Origin: Paenarthrobacter ilicis
GTDB taxonomy: Bacteria > Actinomycetota > Actinomycetes > Actinomycetales > Micrococcaceae
Assembly: GCF_016907545.1 (NCBI RefSeq)
Contig: NZ_JAFBCD010000001.1
Coordinates: 3,658,001 to 3,722,000, forward strand
DNA length: 64,000 nucleotides
Direction: 5' to 3'
Positions 18,454-27,177 of the stretch are shown piece after piece; position 1 is the stretch's first letter; each line of letters begins with the position of its first letter. Under the pieces are notes generated by a model. It made no database searches. It had not been told where the DNA came from and was given only the letters and a program-made list of their open reading frames with translations. A program made the position numbers and the translations under genes.

Positions 18454-18963
18454 TTAAGGGCCGCCGTATACCGCTTCTGCCCAGACGCCGATGATCCACG
18501 TGCTCGCGGCGGCGCAGGCCAAAGCAAATTCCACCAACATCCCTATGCCTGTTGCTTTCAGCGCAGCACCACTGGACCGCAGCGCAGCCCTGAAGTTTCG
18601 GGTCCGCTGAACTTCGCTCAAGAGAAGCCCCAAGGCAAAGCCGACAAAAAGCCCCACTACGGGGATGATGAACATGCCCACAACGCCCAGGACCACGCCA
18701 ATCAGCACCGATCTGTTGGGGATCCCGTGCTGCTTCATTTTGCGGCCGGTCAATACGGCACTGGCCGCCATTCCGGACACCACAAACAGCATGCCCACGG
18801 CAAAGATCACCCATCCCATGCCGCCGGCGCCGCCCCAGATGGCCCACGCCAACAGGCTGGCACCGATCAGGATGCTGCCCGGCAATACGGGGATGATGGT
18901 TCCGGCAACACCCACTGCTATGGCCAGGCCGCACAGGATGGTCACGATGAGTTCGGCGTTCAT
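18454..18963 (-). CDS. DUF456 family membrane protein
   Basis: A 169-residue protein with four to five hydrophobic segments and a glycine-rich repeated pattern (IPVLPGSILIGASLLAWAIW, then GVVGMFIIPVVGLFVGFALG) typical of DUF456, in which the segment is duplicated. The start ATG at 18963 gives a short exposed N-terminus. Function is unknown; related glycine-zipper proteins are small inner-membrane proteins. It is isolated: convergent with purU and separated from malic enzyme by a strong inverted repeat. Confidence 0.85.
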   Translation of the reverse strand: MNAELIVTILCGLAIAVGVAGTIIPVLPGSILIGASLLAWAIWGGAGGMGWVIFAVGMLFVVSGMAASAVLTGRKMKQHGIPNRSVLIGVVLGVVGMFIIPVVGLFVGFALGLLLSEVQRTRNFRAALRSSGAALKATGIGMLVEFALACAAASTWIIGVWAEAVYGGP

Positions 18964-18984
18964 GGGGCCAGTCTATGGCCATGC

Positions 18985-19045
18985 AACCCGGGGTCATTTG
19001 CGGCCCATTGTGGGGCAAATTATGGGCCGTAAGTGACCCCGGGTT
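18985..19045 (-). terminator. 24-bp-arm inverted repeat downstream of malic enzyme
   Basis: AACCCGGGGTCATTTGCGGCCCAT (as two blocks AACCCGGGGTCA and GCGGCCCAT) pairs with ATGGGCCGTAAGTGACCCCGGGTT, with two mismatches and a 13-base loop. It begins 12 bases beyond the malic enzyme stop on the minus strand. It probably ends that transcript, although no T-tract follows. Confidence 0.65.
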
Positions 19046-19056
19046 GTTAGTGCGCG

Positions 19057-20247
19057 TTATTCCGCGACGGCCGCGGCAACTGCCGCGGTGACGGCCGGCG
19101 CCACCCGTGCATCCAGCGGGCTGGGCACAATGTAGTCCGCGGACAGATCCTCTGCGGCCAGCTCGGCAATGGCGTTGGCAGCGGCGATCTTCATGGCCGG
19201 GGTGATCCGGCGGGCGCCGGCGTCCAGGGCTCCGCGGAAAATGCCGGGGAAGGCCAGGACGTTGTTGATCTGGTTGGGGAAGTCGCTGCGGCCCGTGGCA
19301 ACAACGGCGGCGTACTGCTGGGCCACCTCGGGGAGGACTTCCGGATCCGGGTTGGACAGTGCGAACACGATCGACTGGTCATTCATCAGCTTCAGGTGTT
19401 CTTCCGCCAGCTTGGAGGAGGAGACGCCCACAAAGACGTCCGCGCCGGTGAGCCCTTCGCCCGGGCCGCCGGTGACGCCGCGGGGGTTGGTGCGTGCGGC
19501 CATCCGCGCCTTGACGCTGGTGGGGTCGGCCACGAGGTCTGCGCGCTCTGCGTTCACCACGCCCTTGGAGTCGAGCAGGATCACGTCTTGGATGCCGACG
19601 GCCAGCAGGATCTCTGCGATGGCGATGCCTGCGGCACCGGCACCGGACACAACCACCTTGAGGCCGGCCAGTTCACGGTTGGTCACCTTGGCGGCGTTGG
19701 TCAGCGCAGCAAGAACCACGACGGCGGTGCCGTGCTGGTCATCGTGCATGACGGGGCAATCGAGGGCTTCGATGAGGCGCTCTTCGAGTTCGAAGCAGCG
19801 CGGGGCCGAGATGTCCTCGAGGTTCACGGCGCCGAAGCTGGGGCGCAAGCGGACCAGGGTCTCGATGATCTGGTCAACATCGGTGGTGTTGAGCACCAAG
19901 GGAATGGAGTCCAGGTCACCAAAGGACTTGAACAGTGCGGACTTGCCTTCCATGACCGGCAAGGAGGCGCTGGGCCCGATGTTGCCGAGGCCCAGGACGG
20001 CGGTGCCATCGCTGACCACAACCACCAGGCGCTCGGCCCAGGTGTGGGTGCGGGCAAGCTCCGGGTTGGCATGAATGGCGCGGCTGACCTGCGCAACGCC
20101 GGGGGTGTAGGCGATGGAAAGATCGCGTTTGTTGTTCAACGGGACGGTGCTGGAAATGGTGAGCTTGCCGCCTTGGTGGGCCGCAAAGATCTCTTCTTCG
20201 CTCAGGACCAGGTCATCGTTGTCAGTTGCAATTGTCTCGATGGACAC
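19057..20247 (-). CDS. NAD(P)-dependent malic enzyme, short bacterial form
   Basis: A 396-residue oxidative decarboxylase converting malate to pyruvate. Motifs: IAYTPGVAQVSRAIHANPE, VSDGTAVLGLGNIGPSASLP, MEGKSALFKSFGDLDSIPLV (metal and substrate site), HDDQHGTAVVVLAAL and the NAD loop VVSGAGAAGIAIAEILL. Length fits the 380-430 residue prokaryotic type without the phosphotransacetylase domain. The ATG at 20247 is preceded by AGGAGACAA. It stands alone. Cofactor preference cannot be read with confidence. The 286 bp upstream contain no gene; they must hold its promoter. Confidence 0.95.
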   Translation of the reverse strand: MSIETIATDNDDLVLSEEEIFAAHQGGKLTISSTVPLNNKRDLSIAYTPGVAQVSRAIHANPELARTHTWAERLVVVVSDGTAVLGLGNIGPSASLPVMEGKSALFKSFGDLDSIPLVLNTTDVDQIIETLVRLRPSFGAVNLEDISAPRCFELEERLIEALDCPVMHDDQHGTAVVVLAALTNAAKVTNRELAGLKVVVSGAGAAGIAIAEILLAVGIQDVILLDSKGVVNAERADLVADPTSVKARMAARTNPRGVTGGPGEGLTGADVFVGVSSSKLAEEHLKLMNDQSIVFALSNPDPEVLPEVAQQYAAVVATGRSDFPNQINNVLAFPGIFRGALDAGARRITPAMKIAAANAIAELAAEDLSADYIVPSPLDARVAPAVTAAVAAAVAE

Positions 20248-20533
20248 GTCGTTGTCTCCTCAGGCTAGCCGTGGACCCACGGCACGGATGGGGCAGGAAC
20301 AGAACTTTTTGCGGGCCAAGGATGGCTGGCCCGGCGTTGCTTCTGCAGAGAGGGGGCTGCTAGCCGCTTCGGTGATTCAAGCCTACGAAGGCCACGAGGA
20401 GACAAGATTCAATACCAAGAGAGACGATTCGAGAGTAAATCGATTAACCTACCAAAAGTGTGACCCGTGACACCCAAAAAGAGTCGGGATTTGCGCCCTT
20501 CGGTCTAGACCACCTGGCCTGAATGGCGCGCGG

Positions 20534-21142
20534 TCAGTCGCCAACCAGCAGGCTGCACGCCCTCTTAAGGTCCTTTTCGGCCTCAAACAAGGACAGCCTG
20601 CGGCACCGGACGGCTTGTACCAGGCCGCTTACCAAATGCAGGAGGATGCGGGCCCGCACAGCGTCGTTTCCGGTGTCCTTGCTCAGGGATCCCACGACCT
20701 CCTGGGACATCGCATCGATCTCGCGCAGCAGTTGCGCCGCGTCCTCATCCTTCCCGGCGGGACGGATCAGGCAGTGCTCCACTCCGGGCTGCATGACCCT
20801 CAGGTGGAAGATCTCCATCATCAACCCGGCCAACGCGTGCCCCTTGCCTTCACGCCGGCGCACCCCGTCCCTGAGCTCACGCAGTTGCTGCCGGTAAACG
20901 GCCAGCATGAGATGCGCTGTGGAAGGGAAATAGCGGTACAGAGTGCCCAGCGGGACATCTGCCCGCGCCGCGATATCGGAGAGGCTCAGGGTGTCGAACT
21001 GCCGTTGGGCGAACCCGGCGGCAGTTCTGAGGATGCGGGCATAGCGCAGCTGCTGCCGCGGCGTGGTGGGCGCGGCAGCCATACGGGGCAGCCCCGTGGT
21101 CAGGTCAAGGGAATACGGTTCCAGTGAGTTTGATACGGGCAT
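20534..21142 (-). CDS. TetR family transcriptional regulator
   Basis: A 202-residue protein with the TetR HTH at about residues 30-80 (ILRTAAGFAQRQFDTLSLS, DVPLGTLYRYFPSTAHLML) and a helical ligand domain. The chosen start is ATG 21142; the frame stays open upstream but loses any family character. It is divergent from the first FG-GAP gene across 200 bp. TGATACGGG occurs both at the start codon and at 21217, which could be half-sites. Control of the FG-GAP genes is possible but unproven. Confidence 0.85.
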   Translation of the reverse strand: MPVSNSLEPYSLDLTTGLPRMAAAPTTPRQQLRYARILRTAAGFAQRQFDTLSLSDIAARADVPLGTLYRYFPSTAHLMLAVYRQQLRELRDGVRRREGKGHALAGLMMEIFHLRVMQPGVEHCLIRPAGKDEDAAQLLREIDAMSQEVVGSLSKDTGNDAVRARILLHLVSGLVQAVRCRRLSLFEAEKDLKRACSLLVGD

Positions 21143-21342
21143 TTCCGGCGATCTCTTGGCAGGCTGGCAAGGAAACGGCCCGCCGGGAAAAGCGCCCGGC
21201 TGGCCAATCGCATCAATGATACGGGAGCTAAATGACCGTTTCCTGAGAGCACAGCCCGGGGCGCGGCAAGCACGCCGCTCCCCCGTATTGTGGCCGCCCC
21301 CACATACACTTCTCAGCAGGTCTGGTACACGGGAGGAAACAC

Positions 21343-22467
21343 ATGCAGGGATTTCGACGGCGGATGGTGGCGGCGCTGCTGACAGCAGCAACGGCGGCCA
21401 TGGCACTTGGCGCACTGCCGGCGTCGGCGGCTCCCAGCGGTCCCGACCCCATCCTCACCGGGGACGCGTTCGTGGGGCAGAAGCTGTCAACGGAAATCGG
21501 CCCTTACACCTTTTACGGGTGCGGAGGCGGAAAAGGCCCGGACTTCACCGTCTACTGGACGCGGGACGGCTTCCTGGTGGCAGGCGAAACAGCCCAAAGC
21601 TACACCCTGGAGCCGGAAGACAGCGGCGCCCGCATGGCAGCGCACGTCACCGCCAGCAAGACCGCGTGCGGCGGCGAATCGCTGCACAGCAATGAGACCA
21701 AACCGGTAGGCGCGGTCAACAGGGCAGCCGGCTTCTCCGGCCGCAGTTTTGAACTCCTTACCCGGGCCACCGACGGTTCCCTGCAGCTGTTCGGCCGCCA
21801 AGGCAACGCCTGGGACGCTCCACGCACGGTGGGCTGGGGCTGGGGTGGCTTCAACCTGGTCCTTTCGCCCGGCGACTTTGACGGCGACGGCAAGTCGGAT
21901 GTCCTGGCCAGGGACGCTGCTGGAACCCTGTACCTGTACTCCGGCGACGGAACCGGCGGCTGGAAACCCGGACAGGTGATCGGCAAGGGCTGGAACGTGT
22001 TTGACCAGATCGTCAGCCCTGGCGACTTCAACGGTGATGGCACCAACGACATCCTGGCCCGCGAGCCGGGCGGCGCCCTGTACCTTTACCCCGGGAACGG
22101 TTCCGGAGGCTGGTTGGCGCGAACCGCCGTCGGACAGGGCTGGCAGGTGATGGACGCCCTGTTGACGCCGGGTGACTTCAACGGCGACGGCGCCGTGGAC
22201 GTGCTCGCCAGGGACCGCAACGGCTACCTCTACTTCTACGGTGGCAACGGGGCAGGCGGCTGGACGCGGTCCTGGCTGATCGGCGTCGGCTGGAACGCCC
22301 TGAAGTCCGTGGGGGCCGCCGGTGACTACAACAACGACGGGTTCAACGACGTTTACGGAGTGGACCAACAGGGACGCCTGGTGGTTTACCTCGGCAACGG
22401 CCGGGCAGGCTGGAAGGACTCCGTGGTTGCCGGGAACGGCTGGGGCAACTTCACAGCGATCTTCTAG
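21343..22467 (+). CDS. Secreted FG-GAP/VCBS-type five-bladed propeller protein 1
   Basis: A 374-residue secreted protein. The signal peptide is residues 1-29 (positively charged MQGFRRRM, hydrophobic core, cleavage near ASA-AP). Next comes an Ig-like domain (about 35-125) with paired cysteines (GCGGGKGPDF and TACGGES). From about 135 there are five units of about 49 residues with consensus GDFNGDGxxDVLARDxxG, then LYLYPGNGxGGW, then IGxGWxxF. The D-x-D-G loops are calcium-binding FG-GAP loops, while GW...IGxGWxxF resembles tachylectin-2 blades. The protein closes with GWGNFTAIF, so the last strand completes the ring. First of five tandem paralogues; secreted lectin or adhesin function is inference. 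Confidence 0.85.
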   Translation: MQGFRRRMVAALLTAATAAMALGALPASAAPSGPDPILTGDAFVGQKLSTEIGPYTFYGCGGGKGPDFTVYWTRDGFLVAGETAQSYTLEPEDSGARMAAHVTASKTACGGESLHSNETKPVGAVNRAAGFSGRSFELLTRATDGSLQLFGRQGNAWDAPRTVGWGWGGFNLVLSPGDFDGDGKSDVLARDAAGTLYLYSGDGTGGWKPGQVIGKGWNVFDQIVSPGDFNGDGTNDILAREPGGALYLYPGNGSGGWLARTAVGQGWQVMDALLTPGDFNGDGAVDVLARDRNGYLYFYGGNGAGGWTRSWLIGVGWNALKSVGAAGDYNNDGFNDVYGVDQQGRLVVYLGNGRAGWKDSVVAGNGWGNFTAIF

Positions 22468-22517
22468 GCAAAGCCCAGCCACGGTAGAATTGTCCCCATA
22501 AGTCTGGGGAGGACATC

Positions 22518-23666
22518 ATGAAGGCTCCAATGCGCCCGACGTCCGGCGTGCGCCGGATCGTGGCGGGAATCGCCGCGGCTATGGTTGCCGCGCTGGCCGT
22601 ATCACCCGCACCCGCCATGGCAGCGATGGATCCGGACAATCCCGTGATCCATGGCGCTCCGTTTGTGGGTTCCACGCTCACGCTGGAAATTGAGCCGGGA
22701 TCCTACTCCGGCTGCGGCGCTGCTGCGGGCCCGGACTTCCGTGTCTACTGGACCCGTAACGGCGTCCTGGCCGCGGACCATCCAAACTTCTACAAGTACG
22801 TCCTCGACGAAAAAGACCGCGGAAAGACCATTGCGGCCCACGTGGTGGCCAGCCAGAACGGCTGTGATCCCCAAGAGGTCAGCAGCGAGGAAACCGCGCC
22901 CATCGCCGCGTCCAACCGTGCCAACGGGTTCACCGGCCGGGGCGCCCACGAGCTCCTGGCCCGCCGGACAGACGGCACCCTCATGATGTACTCCCGCGTC
23001 AACAACGCCTGGGAATCACCCAAAACCGTAGGCCCCGGATGGAATGGCTTCACCACGGTCGTTTCCCCCGGGGACTTCACCGGCGACGGAATCAACGACA
23101 TCCTGGCCAAGGACGCCGCGGGCAACCTCTTCCTCTACGCAGGAACGGGTAACGGCGGGTTCTCTGCCGGCAAGCAGATCGGCAGCGGCTGGAACGCGTT
23201 CACCATGATGGTGGTCCCCGGCGACTTCAACGGTGACGGCACCAACGACCTCCTGGCGCGGGACGCCAATGGCCTCCTGTATCTGTACCCCGGCAACGGC
23301 AAGGGCGGCTGGCTGGCACGTTCATTGGTGGGCAGCGGCTGGAACGTGGTGAACAAGATCATCACCCCCGGAGATTTCAACGGCGACAACTCCGTGGACG
23401 TCCTGGCGCGCGATACCGCCGGAGCACTCCGCCTCTACCGTGGCAACGGCACCGGCGGCTTTTCCACCATGACCGTTGTTGGCCAAGGCTGGGGCGGAAT
23501 GGGCGCCATCGGTTCTGCCGGAGACATTGACGGTAATGGCAATGTAGACGTCTACGCTGTGGACGGCTCGGGGCAGTTGGTGGCGTATTACGGCGACGGC
23601 GACGGCGGCTGGAACGGGTCCGGCGCCATCGGCTGGGGCTGGGGCGGGTTCAACGCCCTCTTCTAA
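22518..23666 (+). CDS. Secreted FG-GAP/VCBS-type five-bladed propeller protein 2
   Basis: A 382-residue paralogue of the preceding gene, 50 bp downstream behind GGGGAGGACATC. The signal peptide is about 1-35 (VAALAVSPAPAMA). The N-terminal domain again has the paired-cysteine form (GCGAAAGPDFRVYW, QNGCDPQE). Five propeller units run from about 140 to the end, the calcium loops being DFTGDGIND, DFNGDGTND, DFNGDNSVD and DIDGNGNVD, with the first unit lacking one. It ends WGWGGFNALF. Domains 1 and 2 of this and the preceding protein are the closest pair in the cluster, indicating a recent duplication. Confidence 0.85.
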   Translation: MKAPMRPTSGVRRIVAGIAAAMVAALAVSPAPAMAAMDPDNPVIHGAPFVGSTLTLEIEPGSYSGCGAAAGPDFRVYWTRNGVLAADHPNFYKYVLDEKDRGKTIAAHVVASQNGCDPQEVSSEETAPIAASNRANGFTGRGAHELLARRTDGTLMMYSRVNNAWESPKTVGPGWNGFTTVVSPGDFTGDGINDILAKDAAGNLFLYAGTGNGGFSAGKQIGSGWNAFTMMVVPGDFNGDGTNDLLARDANGLLYLYPGNGKGGWLARSLVGSGWNVVNKIITPGDFNGDNSVDVLARDTAGALRLYRGNGTGGFSTMTVVGQGWGGMGAIGSAGDIDGNGNVDVYAVDGSGQLVAYYGDGDGGWNGSGAIGWGWGGFNALF

Positions 23667-23729
23667 CGCGGGGGCAGGAGGTTCCGCGGAACCGTTCGGC
23701 GGTGCAGGATCCAAGGTTTGGGGGCTAGC

Positions 23730-25589
23730 GTGGCAACACTTTCAGCACAACGCAGGACAGGAAAGCTTCAAGCAAGGAATCCGTTGAGGTTCCTCCTGGC
23801 GGCAATACTTTCCTCTGCCCTGTTCCTGGCTGTTCCTCCGCCGCCGTCATTTGCCGCCGGTCCGGACGCGCCCCTCCCCACCGTGGTGGCCAGGACCTCC
23901 GCTGCCACAGTAGGCCCGGGCAACACCATCGCTTTGTCCTTCACCCTCAGCGGCCCGGCCCAGGAGGTGGGTTTCACCTTCGTCAATGAGGACACCCTGG
24001 AGCAGGCGACGCTTTACGGCCCCACCAGCCAAGCCTCAGGTCCATACTCAGCCCAGGCAACGGTGCCCGTGAATGGAAGCTCGTTCAAGCGCACTGGCAG
24101 GTACAAGCTGCTGTCCGTCGGCATTGTGCTGGACTCCGGCCAAGGGACTGTGCGCTACGGGAGGGATGGCAACGTCACGTTCCTCAGCTCCGGGCTCAGC
24201 GCTCCCACCCAGCGGCCCGGTGCTTTGGACGGCGTGGATTTCGCCGTCAACAATCCGAACTTCCCGCTGGTGGACAACCCCAATACCAAGGCACCCGTGG
24301 TCTCCGGAGTGGCTCGTTACGACCAAGTGCTCACCGCCGATAACGGCGGGTGGACTTACACTCCCACCGGGTACGCCTACCAGTGGCTGCGCAACGGCCA
24401 ACCGATCGCGAACGCCACCACCAACAACTACCGGGTTGCCGAGGCGGACCTCGATCAGACACTGTCCGTCAAAGTCACTGCCACCCGCGCTGGGTACAGG
24501 GCAGTTTCGGCATCTTCCCTGCCCCTGACGCCCACCTCCCCCATCACCGCAACAGCGCCCACGCTTTCGGGGAAACTGACGGTTGGCGAGAAGCTCACCG
24601 GCGTCTTCAGCGAGGGCAGCATTTCCTCGGGCACAGCCGGCGGTCCCACCAGCGTCAGGTACGAATGGGTGCGGAACGGAACCGTGATCAGCGGTGCCAC
24701 CGGCAAAAACTACACGCTGACCGCGGCGGACCGTGGCGCCGTCGTCGGCTTCCGCGCAGTGATCCAGGCCGGAGAGCCGGTCACCGCAACGCGGCCGTAC
24801 ACCGCTTTCAGCCAGTCGGTGGTGAGGAACAAGGCCCACACAGCAGGGTTCGACGCCGGTACCTCCCTGGATCTGTTCGCGCGGAATGCGTCGGCGAACC
24901 TTCTTCTGTACCCGACGGACGGCGCCGGCCGGTGGCAGGCAGCCAGGACGATCGGCTATGGCTGGGACGTTTTCGATCTGGTTATCTCCGCCGGTGACTT
25001 CAACGGCGACGGCTTCAATGACGTGGTGGCCCGGGACGACGCCGGGACGCTCTACCTGTACCCCGGCAACGGGACCGGCGGGTGGCTGCCCCGCAAGGAA
25101 ATCGGCTGGGGTTGGGATGTTTTCGACTCCATCGTTGCCGCTGGCGACTTTTCCGGCGACGGCAACAACGATCTCCTGGCACGGACCCCCGCGGGCGCCC
25201 TGGTGCTCTACCCGGGCAACGGCGTTGGCGGTTTCAAAGCCCCCGGCGCAGTAGGCCAGGGCTGGGAAGCGCTGAACAACATTTTCTCCCCGGGCGACTT
25301 TGACGGCGACGGCAACCCGGACGTCATGGGCCGGGACGCGGCCGGGAACCTACGGCTCTACGGAGGCAACGGCCAGGGCGGTTGGACCACTGCCGCGGGC
25401 ATCGGGACCGGGTGGAACGTGATGTCCAGGATCGGCGGTTCCGGTGATTTCAACGGGGACGGTTTCAACGACGTCTTCGCCATCGACGCTGCCGGCCAAC
25501 TGACCATGTACTACGGCAACGGCGCCGGAGGCTGGAAAGGCGCCGGAGTTGTTGGCTGGGGCTGGGGCGGGTTCACGGCCATTTTCTAA
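23730..25589 (+). CDS. Secreted FG-GAP propeller protein 3, with Ig-like repeats
   Basis: A 619-residue protein if read from GTG 23730 (GGGGG at 23720-23724); TTG 23718 is an alternative. Signal peptide core FLLAAILSSALFLAVPPPP. Residues 50-160 form a beta-rich domain (NTIALSFTLSGPAQEVGFTF) that recurs in the fifth protein. Two Ig-like modules follow (YQWLRNGQPIANATTNNYRV; YEWVRNGTVISGATGKNYTL), each of the kind that begins PTLSGKLTVGEKL. The last 240 residues are the five-unit propeller ending VGWGWGGFTAIF. No catalytic motif is visible. It completes the first transcriptional group; a 300-bp gap separates it from the fourth gene. Confidence 0.84.
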   Translation: MATLSAQRRTGKLQARNPLRFLLAAILSSALFLAVPPPPSFAAGPDAPLPTVVARTSAATVGPGNTIALSFTLSGPAQEVGFTFVNEDTLEQATLYGPTSQASGPYSAQATVPVNGSSFKRTGRYKLLSVGIVLDSGQGTVRYGRDGNVTFLSSGLSAPTQRPGALDGVDFAVNNPNFPLVDNPNTKAPVVSGVARYDQVLTADNGGWTYTPTGYAYQWLRNGQPIANATTNNYRVAEADLDQTLSVKVTATRAGYRAVSASSLPLTPTSPITATAPTLSGKLTVGEKLTGVFSEGSISSGTAGGPTSVRYEWVRNGTVISGATGKNYTLTAADRGAVVGFRAVIQAGEPVTATRPYTAFSQSVVRNKAHTAGFDAGTSLDLFARNASANLLLYPTDGAGRWQAARTIGYGWDVFDLVISAGDFNGDGFNDVVARDDAGTLYLYPGNGTGGWLPRKEIGWGWDVFDSIVAAGDFSGDGNNDLLARTPAGALVLYPGNGVGGFKAPGAVGQGWEALNNIFSPGDFDGDGNPDVMGRDAAGNLRLYGGNGQGGWTTAAGIGTGWNVMSRIGGSGDFNGDGFNDVFAIDAAGQLTMYYGNGAGGWKGAGVVGWGWGGFTAIF

Positions 25590-25888
25590 GCCGATTTCGG
25601 TTGCATTTCGGGCTTGACGTGTCTTGTTCGGAAAATATTGCCAGGAAATTCCCAGACTTGGGTTTCGGCAATGTACTCTCATTTCAATTACACCGGGCGG
25701 ACATCTCTGACCGCCCCGAATTGGGGGAACATTTTGGTGCACTTCTCCGCGTCCAGCGCGCCACTGTCAAAGACAGCTCGACCGAATGCCGCAGGTATCA
25801 TCCTGCAGCATCGTACGGCGTCCGCTGAGTAGTTCCCTGTTTCATTTTCTAGTTGCCGTTCAGGCAGCCCCTTCCTTGGAGGAATCCC
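25590..25888. other. Intergenic region inside the FG-GAP cluster
   Basis: About 300 bp that are more AT-rich than the surroundings and hold no credible gene. TTGACG at 25614 with TATTGC at 25636 (16-bp spacing) is a possible promoter for the fourth and fifth genes. GAAATTCCCA/TTGGGTTTC near 25645-25670 can form a small hairpin in the leader. Confidence 0.45.
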
Positions 25889-27127
25889 TTGGAGACCAGT
25901 ACTCCTATGCCTGCCGCTGCGCGTAAGCACCGGCGTTTGTATTCAGTTATCACCGCGTCCTTGCTTTCAAGTCTCCTGTTGGCTCCGGCCATCCCGGCCG
26001 GCGCTGCGGCGCCAACCGCAGCTGTTCCGAGCCGCTACGTGTATCTCAGCGGAACCCCGCAGCTCGGTGGCGACCCAACCGTGGGTGGCCTTCTGAAAGT
26101 GGATGTCTCCAATACGTTCGCCCACGTCTCACCGGAGGGTGGGTCCGCATCCGTTTCGTACACCTGGACACGCGACGGGGTGGTGATCCCCGGTGCAACA
26201 GGCCCTACCTACCGTGCGACATCAGCGGACTTGGGACGCGTTGTGGGTGCATCAGTCACCGCCGTCTACGATCCCGAATCAGTGGGTACAGTCCAGGCTG
26301 CCCATCCCCTTAGGGTGGCCGCAGCGGCCCGTGCACGTGGATTCAACGGAGACGGCACCCTGGATATCTTCGCCCGGGATGCCTCCGGCCGCTTGTTGCT
26401 CTACCCCACCGATGGGCACGGCAATTGGCAGCCAACCCAGGTAATCGGGTGGGGTTGGAACAAGTTCAACCTGATGGTTTCCCCTGGCGACTTTGACGGA
26501 GACGGCACAGTCGACGTCCTGGCGCGGGACGCGCAGGGAGGGCTCTTCCTGTATCAAGGCAACGGTTCCGGTGGTTGGAAGAAGGCACTCCAAGTAGGAC
26601 AGGGGTGGCAGAGCTTCAGGGAGCTGAGTGCAGCCGGAGACTTCAACGGTGACGGCAGCAACGACATTCTTGCCGTAGACAATGCAGGGAACCTTTTTCT
26701 ATATCCCGGAAACGGTCGCGGCGGATGGCTCACGCCACGTTGGATTGGCCATGGTTGGCAGGGGATGGACTCGGTGGGAGCGGGCCATTTCCTGGGATAT
26801 TCCAGCGTAGTTACGCTGTCCAAGACATTCTGGGGCGATCTCCAAGCGCGCACCTCGAGTCGCAATGGCTACTTTGAAGAATACGGCCTCCCCGGAAGCT
26901 ACGCCGGAACCATTGGCTGGGGATGGGACTCCATAACGCGCTTCGGCATGGCCGGCGACTTTAACGGAGACGGAGATTCCGACGTTTACGGTATTGACCG
27001 CAGCGGACGACTCACCATGTATTTGGGTGACACGTCAGGTTTCCGGGACCGGGGAATCGCCGGTTTCCGTTGGAAAGGCACTCCCACTGTCGGTTGGGGC
27101 TGGGGTGGCCTGACAGCAGTGTTCTAG
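25889..27127 (+). CDS. Secreted FG-GAP propeller protein 4, one blade degenerate
   Basis: A 412-residue protein from TTG 25889 (GGAGG at 25878-25882, 6-base spacing); ATG 25907 is the alternative. Signal peptide ITASLLSSLLLAPAIPAGA. One Ig-like module (YTWTRDGVVIPGATGPTYRA) precedes five propeller units. Units 1-3 and 5 keep the calcium loop (GFNGDGTLD, DFDGDGTVD, DFNGDGSND, DFNGDGDSD). Unit 4 (around residues 295-345, HFLGYSSVVTLSKTFWGD) has lost the DxDG loop and most of the consensus. Ends VGWGWGGLTAVF. It is followed after 50 bp by the fifth gene. Confidence 0.83.
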   Translation: METSTPMPAAARKHRRLYSVITASLLSSLLLAPAIPAGAAAPTAAVPSRYVYLSGTPQLGGDPTVGGLLKVDVSNTFAHVSPEGGSASVSYTWTRDGVVIPGATGPTYRATSADLGRVVGASVTAVYDPESVGTVQAAHPLRVAAAARARGFNGDGTLDIFARDASGRLLLYPTDGHGNWQPTQVIGWGWNKFNLMVSPGDFDGDGTVDVLARDAQGGLFLYQGNGSGGWKKALQVGQGWQSFRELSAAGDFNGDGSNDILAVDNAGNLFLYPGNGRGGWLTPRWIGHGWQGMDSVGAGHFLGYSSVVTLSKTFWGDLQARTSSRNGYFEEYGLPGSYAGTIGWGWDSITRFGMAGDFNGDGDSDVYGIDRSGRLTMYLGDTSGFRDRGIAGFRWKGTPTVGWGWGGLTAVF

Positions 27128-27177
27128 ACCGCAATCTTCCAGAGTTTGATCCTAGCTTCTCACCAGGAGACCCAATT

